Source: CAYNVQ01 sp964400735
Lineage (GTDB): Bacteria > Acidobacteriota > Aminicenantia > Aminicenantales > Aminicenantaceae
DNA length: 64,000 bases
Assembly: GCA_964400735.1 (NCBI GenBank)
Contig: CAYNVQ010000001.1
Location: forward strand, 682,001-746,000
Reading direction: 5' to 3'
The notes below the pieces were generated by a model that was not told the DNA's origin, searched no databases, and saw nothing but the letters and a program-made list of their open reading frames with translations. A program made the translations under genes and the position numbers. Shown here piece after piece: positions 25,769-34,869 of the stretch (positions are counted from its first letter, which is position 1; the number at the start of each line of letters is the position of its first letter).

Positions 25769-27376
25769 TTAACCTGATTGGGGGCCTTTTAAGGGGAGTG
25801 TCACTGTAAATGTCGTACCGGCTCCGACCTTAGAATCCACTTGTATGTGACCTTTGTGCTCGTCGATCACTTTGTATGTAACAGAAAGCCCAAGACCGGT
25901 TCCTTCAGTACCCTTTGTGCTGAAAAACGCTTTCCCCATTTTTGCCAGATTTTCTTCACTGATACCTTGACCGTTATCCCTAACAACGATCTGGAATCGT
26001 TCCTTATCAGGAAGAAGATGCGTCCTAACCTCTACCTTTCCACCTTCCGGAGGACAGGCATCTATTGCATTTGTAATCAGATTCAAGACTCCTCTGTATA
26101 TGGCTTTTCCATCGAGCATTACCTTTCCCAGTTGATCATAGGGTATGAATTGAAGGTTCACTCCTTTTGACTTGGCCTTCTCGAGGAGGAGTTCAACCAC
26201 CTCTTTCGGAATGCTATTTCCGTTGATTTCTGCGTAGATAGGCTCTCGAGGTTTGGAATAGGCAAGCATATCGAGCATAAGATCCTTGAGCCTTGAGCTG
26301 TTTCGCTTAAGAATGTCCCATCCCTCACGAATGGAATCATTGACTCCTTTGTCTAGACCTCTTTGCAGTATAAAAGATCCGCCCTCCATACCATTCAAAA
26401 TGTTCTTGATACAGTGACCAAGACTTGCGATAGCTTGCCCAACCGCAGCAAGCCTCTCAGATTTGATTTTATCCTCGTAAAGCCTGACGTTTTCCACGGC
26501 AACACCCATTTCTGCGCCAACTGCCGTTAAAAGCTTTAGGTCGCTCACCGAGAATTTGTGCGAGGATAGCCCGGAGTGCACATAAATCGCGCCTAGTATC
26601 TCGGTTCGCCCCTTCAGCGGAACACAAATAGCTCCCCTGATATTTTGGTTTTTAACACTCTCTGCGAAGCCAAATCGCTCATCCCTCCCTGCATCGAGCG
26701 TCAGGACGGCTCTGCCCTGCTTGATAGCATGATCGAGTATGGTGGTGCTTAGATGTGGTCCGTCTTGTGGTTGTTTGTTTTCGCCCTCCCTGAACTTTTG
26801 AGCTTTCACAACCATCGCTCCGGTCTCAGGATCGACAAGGAGTACAAATCCTCTTGTAGCCGGGATGATTTGGAAGGTGAGATCCAGAATGCCACGAACA
26901 ATATCTTCTGTTTTGAAGGCATCCTCCAGAATTTTGCCTGCCTTCTGGAAGAAAGCGAGAACTGAACCTGTAGAAGATCCCAATCCACCTGCTCTCTCCC
27001 TCTTTGCCTCGGCTTCAAGTTCTTCAGGGGAGATCAGTTGAGTTGACAGGTCCCACTCCTCATGTGCAATGTCATCTTTCTGCTCTCCTACCTTGACTGT
27101 GAGTTCAAAGGTTTTGCCGAGCCGAACCAAATCGTTGGAAGATAGAGGCGATGATGTGATTTTTCGATTGTTGACATATGTTCCATTACGAGAGTCAAGG
27201 TCCTTGATAAAAAGCTTATCCTTTTTCAGGAAAATCTCTGAATGCAGCCTGGAAACAGATTTGTCGCTCATGGCAATATTGATTTCTGCTTCCCTTCCCA
27301 AGGTTACAGGAAGTTTCTGAACTTTGATGGTAACGGAATTCCCGTCCTTTCCTTGATGTACTAAACTGATTTTCAT
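25769..27376 (-). CDS. FHA-GAF sensor histidine kinase
   Basis: I start at the ATG at 27376 because GAGG lies five bases upstream and the FHA fold begins at once (KISLVHQGKDGNSV). Longer readings to 27397 or 27460 lack a ribosome site. Domains in order: FHA (about residues 1-95; LGREAEIN, SVSRLHSEIF and DLDSRNGTYVNN), GAF (about 150-300), a dimerisation helix whose His lies in SLGHCIKNILNGM, and a HATPase domain with DNGQGI, the STKGTEGTGLGLS G2 box and an N-box near LITNAIDA. No membrane segment, so it is a soluble kinase. FHA binding of phosphothreonine suggests input from a Ser/Thr kinase such as the one next door; that link is an inference. Confidence 0.9.
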   Translation of the reverse strand: MKISLVHQGKDGNSVTIKVQKLPVTLGREAEINIAMSDKSVSRLHSEIFLKKDKLFIKDLDSRNGTYVNNRKITSSPLSSNDLVRLGKTFELTVKVGEQKDDIAHEEWDLSTQLISPEELEAEAKRERAGGLGSSTGSVLAFFQKAGKILEDAFKTEDIVRGILDLTFQIIPATRGFVLLVDPETGAMVVKAQKFREGENKQPQDGPHLSTTILDHAIKQGRAVLTLDAGRDERFGFAESVKNQNIRGAICVPLKGRTEILGAIYVHSGLSSHKFSVSDLKLLTAVGAEMGVAVENVRLYEDKIKSERLAAVGQAIASLGHCIKNILNGMEGGSFILQRGLDKGVNDSIREGWDILKRNSSRLKDLMLDMLAYSKPREPIYAEINGNSIPKEVVELLLEKAKSKGVNLQFIPYDQLGKVMLDGKAIYRGVLNLITNAIDACPPEGGKVEVRTHLLPDKERFQIVVRDNGQGISEENLAKMGKAFFSTKGTEGTGLGLSVTYKVIDEHKGHIQVDSKVGAGTTFTVTLPLKGPQSG

Positions 27377-27861
27377 ATCTGCCTCAGTTTTGGCCATAAT
27401 TTGATGATGTTGGTTTTCAGGATGATGAACAGATTTGATACCATTCTGCCGCCTATCCACTCAAGTTGAAGGTATTATACTCGAAAAGAAAGCTCAATCA
27501 AACCGAAATATCGACAAAACACAACATATGATCCAAATTGGGAATTTCCTTATGCTCGCCTGTCAATCTATGCGGTCGACGATTAACAATCTGTCTGATT
27601 CCTTGATTTTTATTGATTTAAGGCAAAATTGCACTAGTTTTTGCGTGGCAGGGGATTGTAAACAAAAAAAATAGTTCTTGTGATTTTAATATTACCCGTA
27701 TTTACCCGATGTGAACCTAACCAGCAAATTATTAAGATTCAAAAATACGTCATAAAATTTTTAGAAATACTCATTTGTTTATTTCTGGATAAAGCGGCTC
27801 ATTTTGTATTATGATGAACGATCGGATAAAAAACGGAAAGAAATATCGAAAGGAGTGAGCC
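27377..27861. other. AT-rich divergent intergenic region
   Basis: Nothing coding is convincing here. It separates the histidine kinase from the aminotransferase and must carry both promoters. A TATTAT near 27815 could be a -10 box for the aminotransferase but lacks a good -35 partner. Confidence 0.4.
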
Positions 27862-28977
27862 ATGAAGATCGAATATTTCAAGATGGAACGGATGCAATCA
27901 ACCTGGGAATTCCATGTGGATTACAACCTTTCTGAAAGCGGAGTCCATCCCCTTTCTTTCCAGGAACTCCTTCCTCCCGAGCAACTGGATGAAATCCTTC
28001 GGACAAGGTTGGGGTATCTACAAACCAATGGAACCAAAGAGCTCAGAGAAAGGATCTGTGCCATGTATCCGGGCACCAGCATTGAGAACATCATGGTGAC
28101 GACCGGATCGGCCGAAGCCAATTATCTCCTGGCCTGGAGCCAGATCGAACCAGGGGATGAAGCCCTGTTCATGATCCCCAACTACATGCAACTTTGGGGG
28201 CTGATGCGCGCTTTCGGAGCCCAGGTTAGAACGTACGGGCTCAAAGAAGAGCTGAATTGGGATCCTGACCTGGATGAGCTCGAAAAACTGGTCACTCCGA
28301 AAACAAAAATCATCTGTGTCACCAACCCCAACAATCCCACGGGCAGCCGTCTCAGCCAAAAGGCTTGGGAAAAGATCGTGGAGCTGGCTGAAAAAGCCGA
28401 TGCCTGGATATTTGCCGATGAAGTCTATCAGGGGGCTGAACTGGATGGAGAAATCACGCCCAGCTTTTGGGGAACTTATAAAAAGGTCGTGGTCTCCAAC
28501 GGCCTTTCCAAAGCCTACGGCCTTCCCGGTCTGAGGACAGGATGGATGGTCGCTCCAGAGGATTTCATCCAGAGGGTATGGCCTTACCATGATTACACCA
28601 CCATCTCCATCTCCTCTGTAAGTGATCTCCTGGCCAGAATCGCGCTGACTCCGGAAAACAGAAAAAAAATCCTGGGGAGAACGCGTTCCATCCTGAACGG
28701 CAATATCGGGATCCTGATGTCCTGGTTCGAGAGACATGACGGACTGTTTCGATGCCTCCCCTCCCAGGCAGGAGCCATCGTTTTCGCCCGCTGCAACCTG
28801 GACATCAATTCAACAGAGCTGGTCGATCACATCCGCGAGACAAAGAGCGTGCTCATCGTGCCCGGCGACCATTTCGGCATGGACCACTATCTGCGCTTCG
28901 GCTACGGCGAGGAAAAAGAACGGCTGATCAAAGCCCTGGATCTCATCGGCGAAGCTCTTGCGGACATCAAAACCTGA
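27862..28977 (+). CDS. PLP-dependent aminotransferase, class I/II
   Basis: This 371-residue fold-type I aminotransferase shows the tyrosine/aspartate group landmarks: GSAEANYLLAWS, PNYMQLWG, CVTNPNNPTGS (PLP-contacting Asn), FADEVYQGAEL (pyridine-N Asp) and SNGLSKAYGLPGLRTGW with the Schiff-base Lys. The final arginine segment LRFGYGEE is present. The substrate cannot be read; relatives include capreomycidine-synthase-like and general amino-acid transaminases. AAAGGAGTGAGCC gives a good ribosome site. It converges with the nitroreductase gene. Cytoplasmic, no signal. Confidence 0.9.
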   Translation: MKIEYFKMERMQSTWEFHVDYNLSESGVHPLSFQELLPPEQLDEILRTRLGYLQTNGTKELRERICAMYPGTSIENIMVTTGSAEANYLLAWSQIEPGDEALFMIPNYMQLWGLMRAFGAQVRTYGLKEELNWDPDLDELEKLVTPKTKIICVTNPNNPTGSRLSQKAWEKIVELAEKADAWIFADEVYQGAELDGEITPSFWGTYKKVVVSNGLSKAYGLPGLRTGWMVAPEDFIQRVWPYHDYTTISISSVSDLLARIALTPENRKKILGRTRSILNGNIGILMSWFERHDGLFRCLPSQAGAIVFARCNLDINSTELVDHIRETKSVLIVPGDHFGMDHYLRFGYGEEKERLIKALDLIGEALADIKT

Positions 28978-28978
28978 T

Positions 28979-29527
28979 TTAAAAATCGATTTTGTTGAAC
29001 CGGACAATTTCCTCCAGGCTTTTCCGCTTTTTCGGCTTCTGCGGCCTTTTGTCGAAATACCCCAGCGAGATAAGCGAAACGATCTTGTATTTCTTCGGGA
29101 TATTCAAAATCTTCCGCGCTTTTTTGATACTGAACCAGCCTATCCAGCAGGTCCCCAACCCGAGCTCTTCCGCCTGCAAGACGATATGTTCCCCGGCGAT
29201 CCCCACGTCGATCAGGTAATAGGTGACATCCTGGACTTGTTTCCCGATTCCATGGGCAAGAAGATGGGTCTGAACCAGGATGAGAACCAGAACAGGCGCT
29301 TTGGACGCAAATTTAGAAAAGGCATAGATACCGGAAAAAACTTCCTTCGAAAATCTGGCTTTGAGCTCAGGGTCATCAATGACCACAAAACGCCAGGGCT
29401 GAACATTGTCGGCCGATGGGGCCAGCCGGGCAGCCTCCAAGCAGGCCAGTATCTTTTCTCTCTCTACCGGTTTGTCAAGATAGCGACGGATGCTCCTCCG
29501 CTGGGCGATGATTTCTTTTACCGTCAC
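28979..29527 (-). CDS. Nitroreductase family protein 2
   Basis: This 182-residue FMN enzyme starts with AQRRSIRRYLDKPVE, has the FMN-binding LAPSADNVQPWRF segment and the middle TYYLIDVGIAGEHIVL block, and ends with KRKSLEEIVRFNKID. It is a different subgroup from the nitroreductase at 8879: its C-terminus (YFDKRPQKPKKRKSLEE) is of the common short type. The GTG start has only a weak ribosome site. It converges on the aminotransferase with one base between stops. Substrate unknown. Confidence 0.88.
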   Translation of the reverse strand: MTVKEIIAQRRSIRRYLDKPVEREKILACLEAARLAPSADNVQPWRFVVIDDPELKARFSKEVFSGIYAFSKFASKAPVLVLILVQTHLLAHGIGKQVQDVTYYLIDVGIAGEHIVLQAEELGLGTCWIGWFSIKKARKILNIPKKYKIVSLISLGYFDKRPQKPKKRKSLEEIVRFNKIDF

Positions 29528-29641
29528 GTTCTTAGCTCAACTTTTTTGTTCCTTATTCCTATCCAAAGCTGATAATATCTAAATCTTACAATCAATGTCC
29601 TTTAAAGGACTTTCCCGGCTTTGGTATCTTATTTTCTTACT

Positions 29642-31693
29642 TTATTTGAATGCGATCAATTCGGCCTTTTCCAGAACTTTAAAAAAAGCATAGACCATCT
29701 GAGGGTCTGCTGGACCATACTCGGCCGAGACAGCCTGGGCAATCTCCAACACGGTGCGCTTTCCATCCACAAAGTTCAATGCTTCATAGTCCATGTAGCC
29801 TCTCAACTCTACTCCATCGAAGGCTCCCTCTCCCAGCTTATCGATAACATACTCCCTTTCCAAAGGACAGATGAAATTTTCATTCCTGATGGGGACGATC
29901 CGGCTCAATTTTCGCTCTTCGCTCGTCAAGGTGACCCCCAGAGGCGTGATGGCAAGTTTCTGACAGAACTGTATATAATAACCATAGATATCTTCTTGGA
30001 ATGAATCCCGCATATTTTCCAGGTTGGCAATGGAATTTCTGATTTCTTTCTCCGCTGCCGGGTCGTTCACGAAAACCAGGGTAGAGAGGATAGAATCCTT
30101 CTCCCTCTGGAAAGAGTGCCGGATCACATTCAAAACCTGAGCATAGGCCTGCTGAACATCTTCGGAATATTGCTTTTCCCTCATGAAATACAGGCTGTCG
30201 TAATAATCGGCGGCCAGCCGGGAGAGGCCATTTCGGACGATCAGATGGGCCATATCTCTGGCTTCTTCCTCAGACGCATTGGCCATATAATAAGAGGCAC
30301 CCAAGGCGATAGTGCAGATGCGGCGAAGCTCCGAGGCATCGACCTTGTCAGGTGTATCCAGACTCGTATGATGGAAGGTATCCCCGTGACCGAACATCAC
30401 CGATGGCACCTTCAGGGCTCCGTCGTTGAAGAGGTAGTGGTCGCTTCCACCCCCGAAGGGCTCTACCCTGTAGGAAAAAGGATGACGGCTGCCGTTCATG
30501 CTTCGCAGGTTCAAGCTGTCGACCATCCGGGCGAAATTCACCACCACATCGTTCAAATAGGAAGGCACGGAATCCGGTGTGCAAGTGATGTTGAATGTTC
30601 CCCCTGTCAGATGGAGGTTCTCGCCGATCATGTCGCAGTTGATGACCGAAAGGGTATTCCGCGTCCTTTCCAGGTGGGCCTTGATGTAGGGAATGGTGCC
30701 GGCGAATTCCGGGACCCAGAGAAAACGGATGGTCCGCCTGGGCGCCTTTACCTTCCCCTCGTCGACCATCTCCTTCAGTGCCCTGGCCATCTCCAGCATG
30801 CCCCCGCTCCCGCTGGCGTTGTCGTTGGCGCTGGGAGTCGGGTGGCAGAGATGCCCGATGATCATGACTTCCTTTTCAGGCTCGACAGTCCCCGGGAGAG
30901 CTGCAGTCAGGATCTCCACCTTGCCGTCATAATATTCGGCGTCCACTTGAGCCCTGAGGACGACTTTTTTCCCTTCATCCAGTGCCTTCTTGAGCATCCA
31001 GCCTTGGAGTTTGCTGACATTGAATCCGAAACCCACATTGTCTTTTTCTTCCCAGGTCGGCCAGATGGCGGTATAGCGGATCATGTTGGGGTAGCCGGGC
31101 CTGACATCTGGAGGGTACCAGGTGACAACTCCGACAGCTCCCCGCTTCATGACCGCCTCCCTCATCACTGTTCCCGTGTACTCTGTAGCCAGGACGATCT
31201 TTCCCTGTACGTCCTTCCCTTCGTAGGAACTTTCGCCGACCCCGGTTCCGACATCCACCAGCTCGGCCTCCACATTGGCTGCGTTGCTGTGCTTCACCAG
31301 GGTCAAAGGAATCTCTTCAAAGGAACACAGCTTCTCTCTCTGTGGAGATACCATCCAGAGCTCTGCCTTTTTGGCCCTCCACCCGATCGGTGTGCGGTAG
31401 GTGTAGTAATATCGGGAGCCGTTAGAGGGCCAGCCTTCGATCGCCACATCCTGGTACCCGATCTTTGCCAGTTCCTGCATGATCATCTCCGCGGCATCGT
31501 GCCAGCCTTCACAGGCCTGGATGCGGTCGAAGTGGGAGATCAAAACCGTGTAGTTGAAAGCCCTCTCTCCCGAGACCTCTTCGGTAAGAGCCTGAATGAG
31601 ATCTTTCGAAGCCAGCGGTTCTTCGGCCTGAAGTGCAGCTGAAAATACTATAGCGATTGAGCAGAAGACAAAAATTTTTCGTATCGATTTCAT
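29642..31693 (-). CDS. Secreted M28-family zinc peptidase with C-terminal winged-helix-like tail
   Basis: The 683-residue protein has a signal peptide (KIFVFCSIAIVFSAALQA), a PA-like region near residues 140-210, and an M28 aminopeptidase core. Likely zinc ligands are His in IIGHLCHPTPSANDNASGSG plus its Asp, the Glu of VPEFAGTIPY, Asp in INCDMIGEN and His in HGDTFHHTSLDTPD. After the core, about 120 residues form an unusual tail with FVDGKRTVLEIAQAVSAEYG, which resembles the PqqD/winged-helix pattern seen in peptide-processing proteins. A GGAGGGAG site precedes the ATG. It probably releases amino acids or short peptides outside the cytoplasm. Confidence 0.88.
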   Translation of the reverse strand: MKSIRKIFVFCSIAIVFSAALQAEEPLASKDLIQALTEEVSGERAFNYTVLISHFDRIQACEGWHDAAEMIMQELAKIGYQDVAIEGWPSNGSRYYYTYRTPIGWRAKKAELWMVSPQREKLCSFEEIPLTLVKHSNAANVEAELVDVGTGVGESSYEGKDVQGKIVLATEYTGTVMREAVMKRGAVGVVTWYPPDVRPGYPNMIRYTAIWPTWEEKDNVGFGFNVSKLQGWMLKKALDEGKKVVLRAQVDAEYYDGKVEILTAALPGTVEPEKEVMIIGHLCHPTPSANDNASGSGGMLEMARALKEMVDEGKVKAPRRTIRFLWVPEFAGTIPYIKAHLERTRNTLSVINCDMIGENLHLTGGTFNITCTPDSVPSYLNDVVVNFARMVDSLNLRSMNGSRHPFSYRVEPFGGGSDHYLFNDGALKVPSVMFGHGDTFHHTSLDTPDKVDASELRRICTIALGASYYMANASEEEARDMAHLIVRNGLSRLAADYYDSLYFMREKQYSEDVQQAYAQVLNVIRHSFQREKDSILSTLVFVNDPAAEKEIRNSIANLENMRDSFQEDIYGYYIQFCQKLAITPLGVTLTSEERKLSRIVPIRNENFICPLEREYVIDKLGEGAFDGVELRGYMDYEALNFVDGKRTVLEIAQAVSAEYGPADPQMVYAFFKVLEKAELIAFK

Positions 31694-31742
31694 TCGCTCC
31701 CTCCTTTGATAGGTATCACCGTAAGCAAAACAGAAAGAATGT

Positions 31743-32753
31743 TTATTTCAGTTCGTAACAGATAATCTTGGGATTTAACTGAATTTGGTCCTCCCCCTCG
31801 TTTTCCCAAAGTTCTGTATATAACCGGTTTCCGCAGAATCCCACTATTCTCTGGGTAAATGGTAGTTCTCCAACGATAAAATGTCCATTGGTGTCGTAAA
31901 TCTCCAGATGCTTGTTCACGTGGGTTATTATCAGTCCCTTCTCAAGGTAATATGGACCATAAACAATGATAGGAGTTTTTCCCTCCCCAGTTATGACTTT
32001 GAAAAGCCTGGTTTTCCGAGAAAAAGAAGCAACCAATTCTCCGCTCGGAGAGAATTTACGGATATTATAGTACAAAGGATTCATCTCGTATATGAAATCA
32101 TCCTTCCCGATCGTCATCCCATCTTGGCTAGCCCAGAATTTGACTTTCAAAGCCTCTTTCGGGAAAGGAGCGAAGGAGGCAATCTTATTCCCTTGATCAT
32201 CATATCGAAAGATCGTATCCGAAGTGTCAGGCTTGAGTGGATTCGCCTGGCTCCAGTACATATAGATTTCATTCTTGCTGTTGAGATGAAGGTAGTAAAG
32301 AATTCTTGGCTTTGGGACAATTTGTCTTTTATAGCTCAGGTCTCTGGAATAAATGCTGATACGGTTGTTGCCAAAATCGGAAATCCAAATATCCCCATCT
32401 TGACCGATTTCCACGCTGACAGGATTGGCATATTCTCCAGGCCCCTGTCCTTTTTTACCTAATTCTTTGATGAATATGCCATCCGACCCAAAGACATAAA
32501 CGCCTCTTGACTGCCATCCATCGGCGATAATGAAGTTGCCGTCAGAATCGACCGCCATATCTGTAATATAGGCAATGGGACATTCGGCAGTTGTCTGGAG
32601 TTCCGTTTCCAAAATGACCTTAAACGCATCCTCAAAAGATTTTGCGGATGATAATTTTTTAATATCTATGATCGAAAGCGACGATGCTGTATTTTGGCCG
32701 GAAAGCAATGAAACTAAAGTCACAATAATGAAGGAATTTTTTGCCCATTCCAT
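31743..32753 (-). CDS. Secreted six-bladed beta-propeller (NHL-like) protein
   Basis: This 336-residue protein has a signal peptide (SFIIVTLVSLLSG) and repeated blade motifs such as ITDMAVDSDGNFIIADGW, GVYVFGSDGIFIKELG and GQDGDIWISDFGNNRISIY. The GKKGQGPGEYANPVSVE linker is the hallmark of the 6-bladed propeller family found in many Bacteroidota and Acidobacteriota. No catalytic residues are evident; it is probably a binding or scaffold protein. No ribosome site is seen before its ATG, and a promoter at 32763-32791 lies so close that the message may be leaderless. It is divergent from the M1 peptidase. Confidence 0.78.
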   Translation of the reverse strand: MEWAKNSFIIVTLVSLLSGQNTASSLSIIDIKKLSSAKSFEDAFKVILETELQTTAECPIAYITDMAVDSDGNFIIADGWQSRGVYVFGSDGIFIKELGKKGQGPGEYANPVSVEIGQDGDIWISDFGNNRISIYSRDLSYKRQIVPKPRILYYLHLNSKNEIYMYWSQANPLKPDTSDTIFRYDDQGNKIASFAPFPKEALKVKFWASQDGMTIGKDDFIYEMNPLYYNIRKFSPSGELVASFSRKTRLFKVITGEGKTPIIVYGPYYLEKGLIITHVNKHLEIYDTNGHFIVGELPFTQRIVGFCGNRLYTELWENEGEDQIQLNPKIICYELK

Positions 32754-32762
32754 GAAGCAATA

Positions 32763-32791
32763 AAGATATCACTATCAAATTTACGAGTCAA
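32763..32791 (-). promoter_or_regulatory. Promoter abutting the beta-propeller gene
   Basis: On the minus strand TTGACT (32791-32786), 17 bases, then TATCTT (32768-32763). Only nine bases separate the -10 box from the ATG at 32753, so a leaderless or nearly leaderless mRNA is likely. Confidence 0.45.
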
Positions 32792-32804
32792 CGTTACCTT
32801 TTTC

Positions 32805-32833
32805 TTGCTAAAAAAAGACATCTTTAATAATAT
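32805..32833 (+). promoter_or_regulatory. Promoter of the M1 peptidase gene
   Basis: TTGCTA (32805-32810), 17 bases, TAATAT (32828-32833). It is followed by AAGGAGG about 20 bases later and then the TTG start at 32863. Confidence 0.5.
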
Positions 32834-32862
32834 GGGAAAAATTATAGATCAAGGAGGCAGAA

Positions 32863-34848
32863 TTGCCTAAAAAAATTTGGGCCTTAGCTTCTGTCTTGAT
32901 TCTCTCTTCCGCTTCCCTTCTCTTTCCTGCCGATGAACCTTTTTGCCAGCAGGTCGCCAGCTATACCATGGATGTAGTGCTTGATACAGAGACAAATACA
33001 GTAGCAGGCGACGAAGTCCTGACCTGGAGCAACACCACCGAATACCCCACAGACGAGCTGTGGTTTCATCTCTACTGGAACGCCTTCCAGAGCAACATGA
33101 GCACCTATCTCATAGAGGGGAGCCGGAGAGGAAGGGGCGCCTTCGATTTCAAAATGGAGGATTGGGGGTACTGTCGTATCGATTCCATCACACTCATCGA
33201 TGAAGAACGGTTCGAAGAGCACGATCTCTTCCCCACCATGTCCTTCAAGCAGCCGGACGACGAAAATCCCTCTGACCGGACCGTTTTCTCCGTGAAACTT
33301 CCCCAGCCGGTCGAGCCGGGACAAACCATCACCCTTCAGATCGAATTTCTGTCCAAGGTCCCCCGGCCTATATCCCGTACCGGAGTTTACAAAGATAACT
33401 ACTTCATCGCCCAGTGGTTTCCCAAAATCGGGGTGTTCGAGGACGGCCGATGGAACTGTCATCAATTCCATTCGTCCAGTGAATTCTACGCCGATTACGG
33501 TACCTATGATGTCCACATCACCCTCCCCTCCTCCTTCATTGTCGGCGCCACAGGCGAACACCGGGAAAAAACCGTTAATCCTAACGGGACCGCCACCCAC
33601 CATTTCTACCAGCACAGCGTACACGACTTTGCCTGGACAGCCTCACCCCATCTTCTTGAATACACGGAAGATTTTGAGTTTACACCCGGCAAATCGACCC
33701 AGATCACTCTCCTGCTCCAGCCTTATCATAAGCACCTTAAAGACAGGTACATGAACGCGGTCAAAAACGCCATCAAATACTGTAGCCTTTTTTACGGCGA
33801 CTATCCTTACACCACGGCCACCTGTGTGGATCCTGGGTACAACAGCCGCTCGGGAGGTATGGAGTACCCCACATTTTTCACCGGAGGGACCTATTTCATC
33901 GTTCGTAAGAACACGGACAGCCCGGAAGGCGTCACCATTCACGAGTTCGGCCACGGCTACTTTTACGGACTCGTGGGAAGCAACGAATTCGAGAATCCCT
34001 GGATGGACGAGGGATTCACTTCATTTTTGGATACCGAAGTCTATTATGCTGCCTATGACAATCCCCTCTTCACGAAAAGCTACTTCGGCATCCCCTTCAC
34101 TTTCAAAGGGGTGGAAATCCCGAGGGAGTCCGACGGCATATCCGGCCACCGCCAGACCTGGAACATGGACTATATGCAACGGTTTGCTTGGCAATTCATG
34201 GAGGGCGGAAGCTACGGGGCCAACTCCTATTCCAAGGCCGAGCTCATGCTGAGAACTTTGAAGAGATACATGGGGAAAGAGCTTTTCGCCGACATGATCA
34301 AAGCCTATTCCCAGCGCTGGTGGTTCAGACATCCCAAGCCGCATGACTTCTATGCTGTGGTCGCCGAATTCGCCGGGCAGGATATGAGCTGGTTTCTCGA
34401 CCAATTCATCTACGGCTCGGGAAAATGCGATTACGCCATCGCGCGCGTTTCCAGCCAGCCCCCCAGACGGCCCGAAGGATGGATCGACGGTAAATACACA
34501 GAGGAGAATCCGCTTCCAGAAAAGACAAAAAGCTACGAATCGGAAGTATTGGTGCGGCGTTTGGGCGAGGTCAAGGTTCCGGTGGATATCCTGGTCGTCT
34601 TCGAGGATGGAACGGAAATCCAGGAAAAGTGGGACGGCCAGTATAGGTGGAAAAAATTCCAGTACACCGGCCCCTCCCGGATCACAAGGGCTGTCGTGGA
34701 CCCGGAGTTCAAGCTGGTTATCGATGTCGACCGGACCAACAACAGCATGGTCATGCAGCCCAAAAAAATTGGCGCACTCAAATGGACATCCCAGTGGCTG
34801 GTTTGGTTGCAACATGCCCTGGAGTTTTTCACTATTTTCGGGAGCTGA
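32863..34848 (+). CDS. Secreted M1-family metallopeptidase
   Basis: This 661-residue gluzincin has a signal peptide (IWALASVLILSSASLLFPA) and a beta-sandwich N-domain. Its zinc site reads HEFGH at about residue 362, with the third ligand Glu about 23 residues on in WMDEGF. The exopeptidase motif is the variant SGGMEYPTFF instead of GAMEN. A helical C-terminal part follows, and a beta tail with RRLGEVKVPVDILV ends in basic residues. M1 enzymes remove N-terminal amino acids; the GGMEY variant is frequent in bacterial members annotated only as M1. The start is TTG, well supported by AAGGAGG upstream; no ATG is near. The next gene starts 21 bases on. Confidence 0.92.
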   Translation: MPKKIWALASVLILSSASLLFPADEPFCQQVASYTMDVVLDTETNTVAGDEVLTWSNTTEYPTDELWFHLYWNAFQSNMSTYLIEGSRRGRGAFDFKMEDWGYCRIDSITLIDEERFEEHDLFPTMSFKQPDDENPSDRTVFSVKLPQPVEPGQTITLQIEFLSKVPRPISRTGVYKDNYFIAQWFPKIGVFEDGRWNCHQFHSSSEFYADYGTYDVHITLPSSFIVGATGEHREKTVNPNGTATHHFYQHSVHDFAWTASPHLLEYTEDFEFTPGKSTQITLLLQPYHKHLKDRYMNAVKNAIKYCSLFYGDYPYTTATCVDPGYNSRSGGMEYPTFFTGGTYFIVRKNTDSPEGVTIHEFGHGYFYGLVGSNEFENPWMDEGFTSFLDTEVYYAAYDNPLFTKSYFGIPFTFKGVEIPRESDGISGHRQTWNMDYMQRFAWQFMEGGSYGANSYSKAELMLRTLKRYMGKELFADMIKAYSQRWWFRHPKPHDFYAVVAEFAGQDMSWFLDQFIYGSGKCDYAIARVSSQPPRRPEGWIDGKYTEENPLPEKTKSYESEVLVRRLGEVKVPVDILVVFEDGTEIQEKWDGQYRWKKFQYTGPSRITRAVVDPEFKLVIDVDRTNNSMVMQPKKIGALKWTSQWLVWLQHALEFFTIFGS

Positions 34849-34869
34849 GGGAACAAGAGGAGGAATGGT

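Noticed and set aside
30116..31642. 508-codon plus-strand frame opposite the M28 peptidase
   Set aside because: Shadow of a real gene: low-complexity His/Gly/Pro composition and no start signal.
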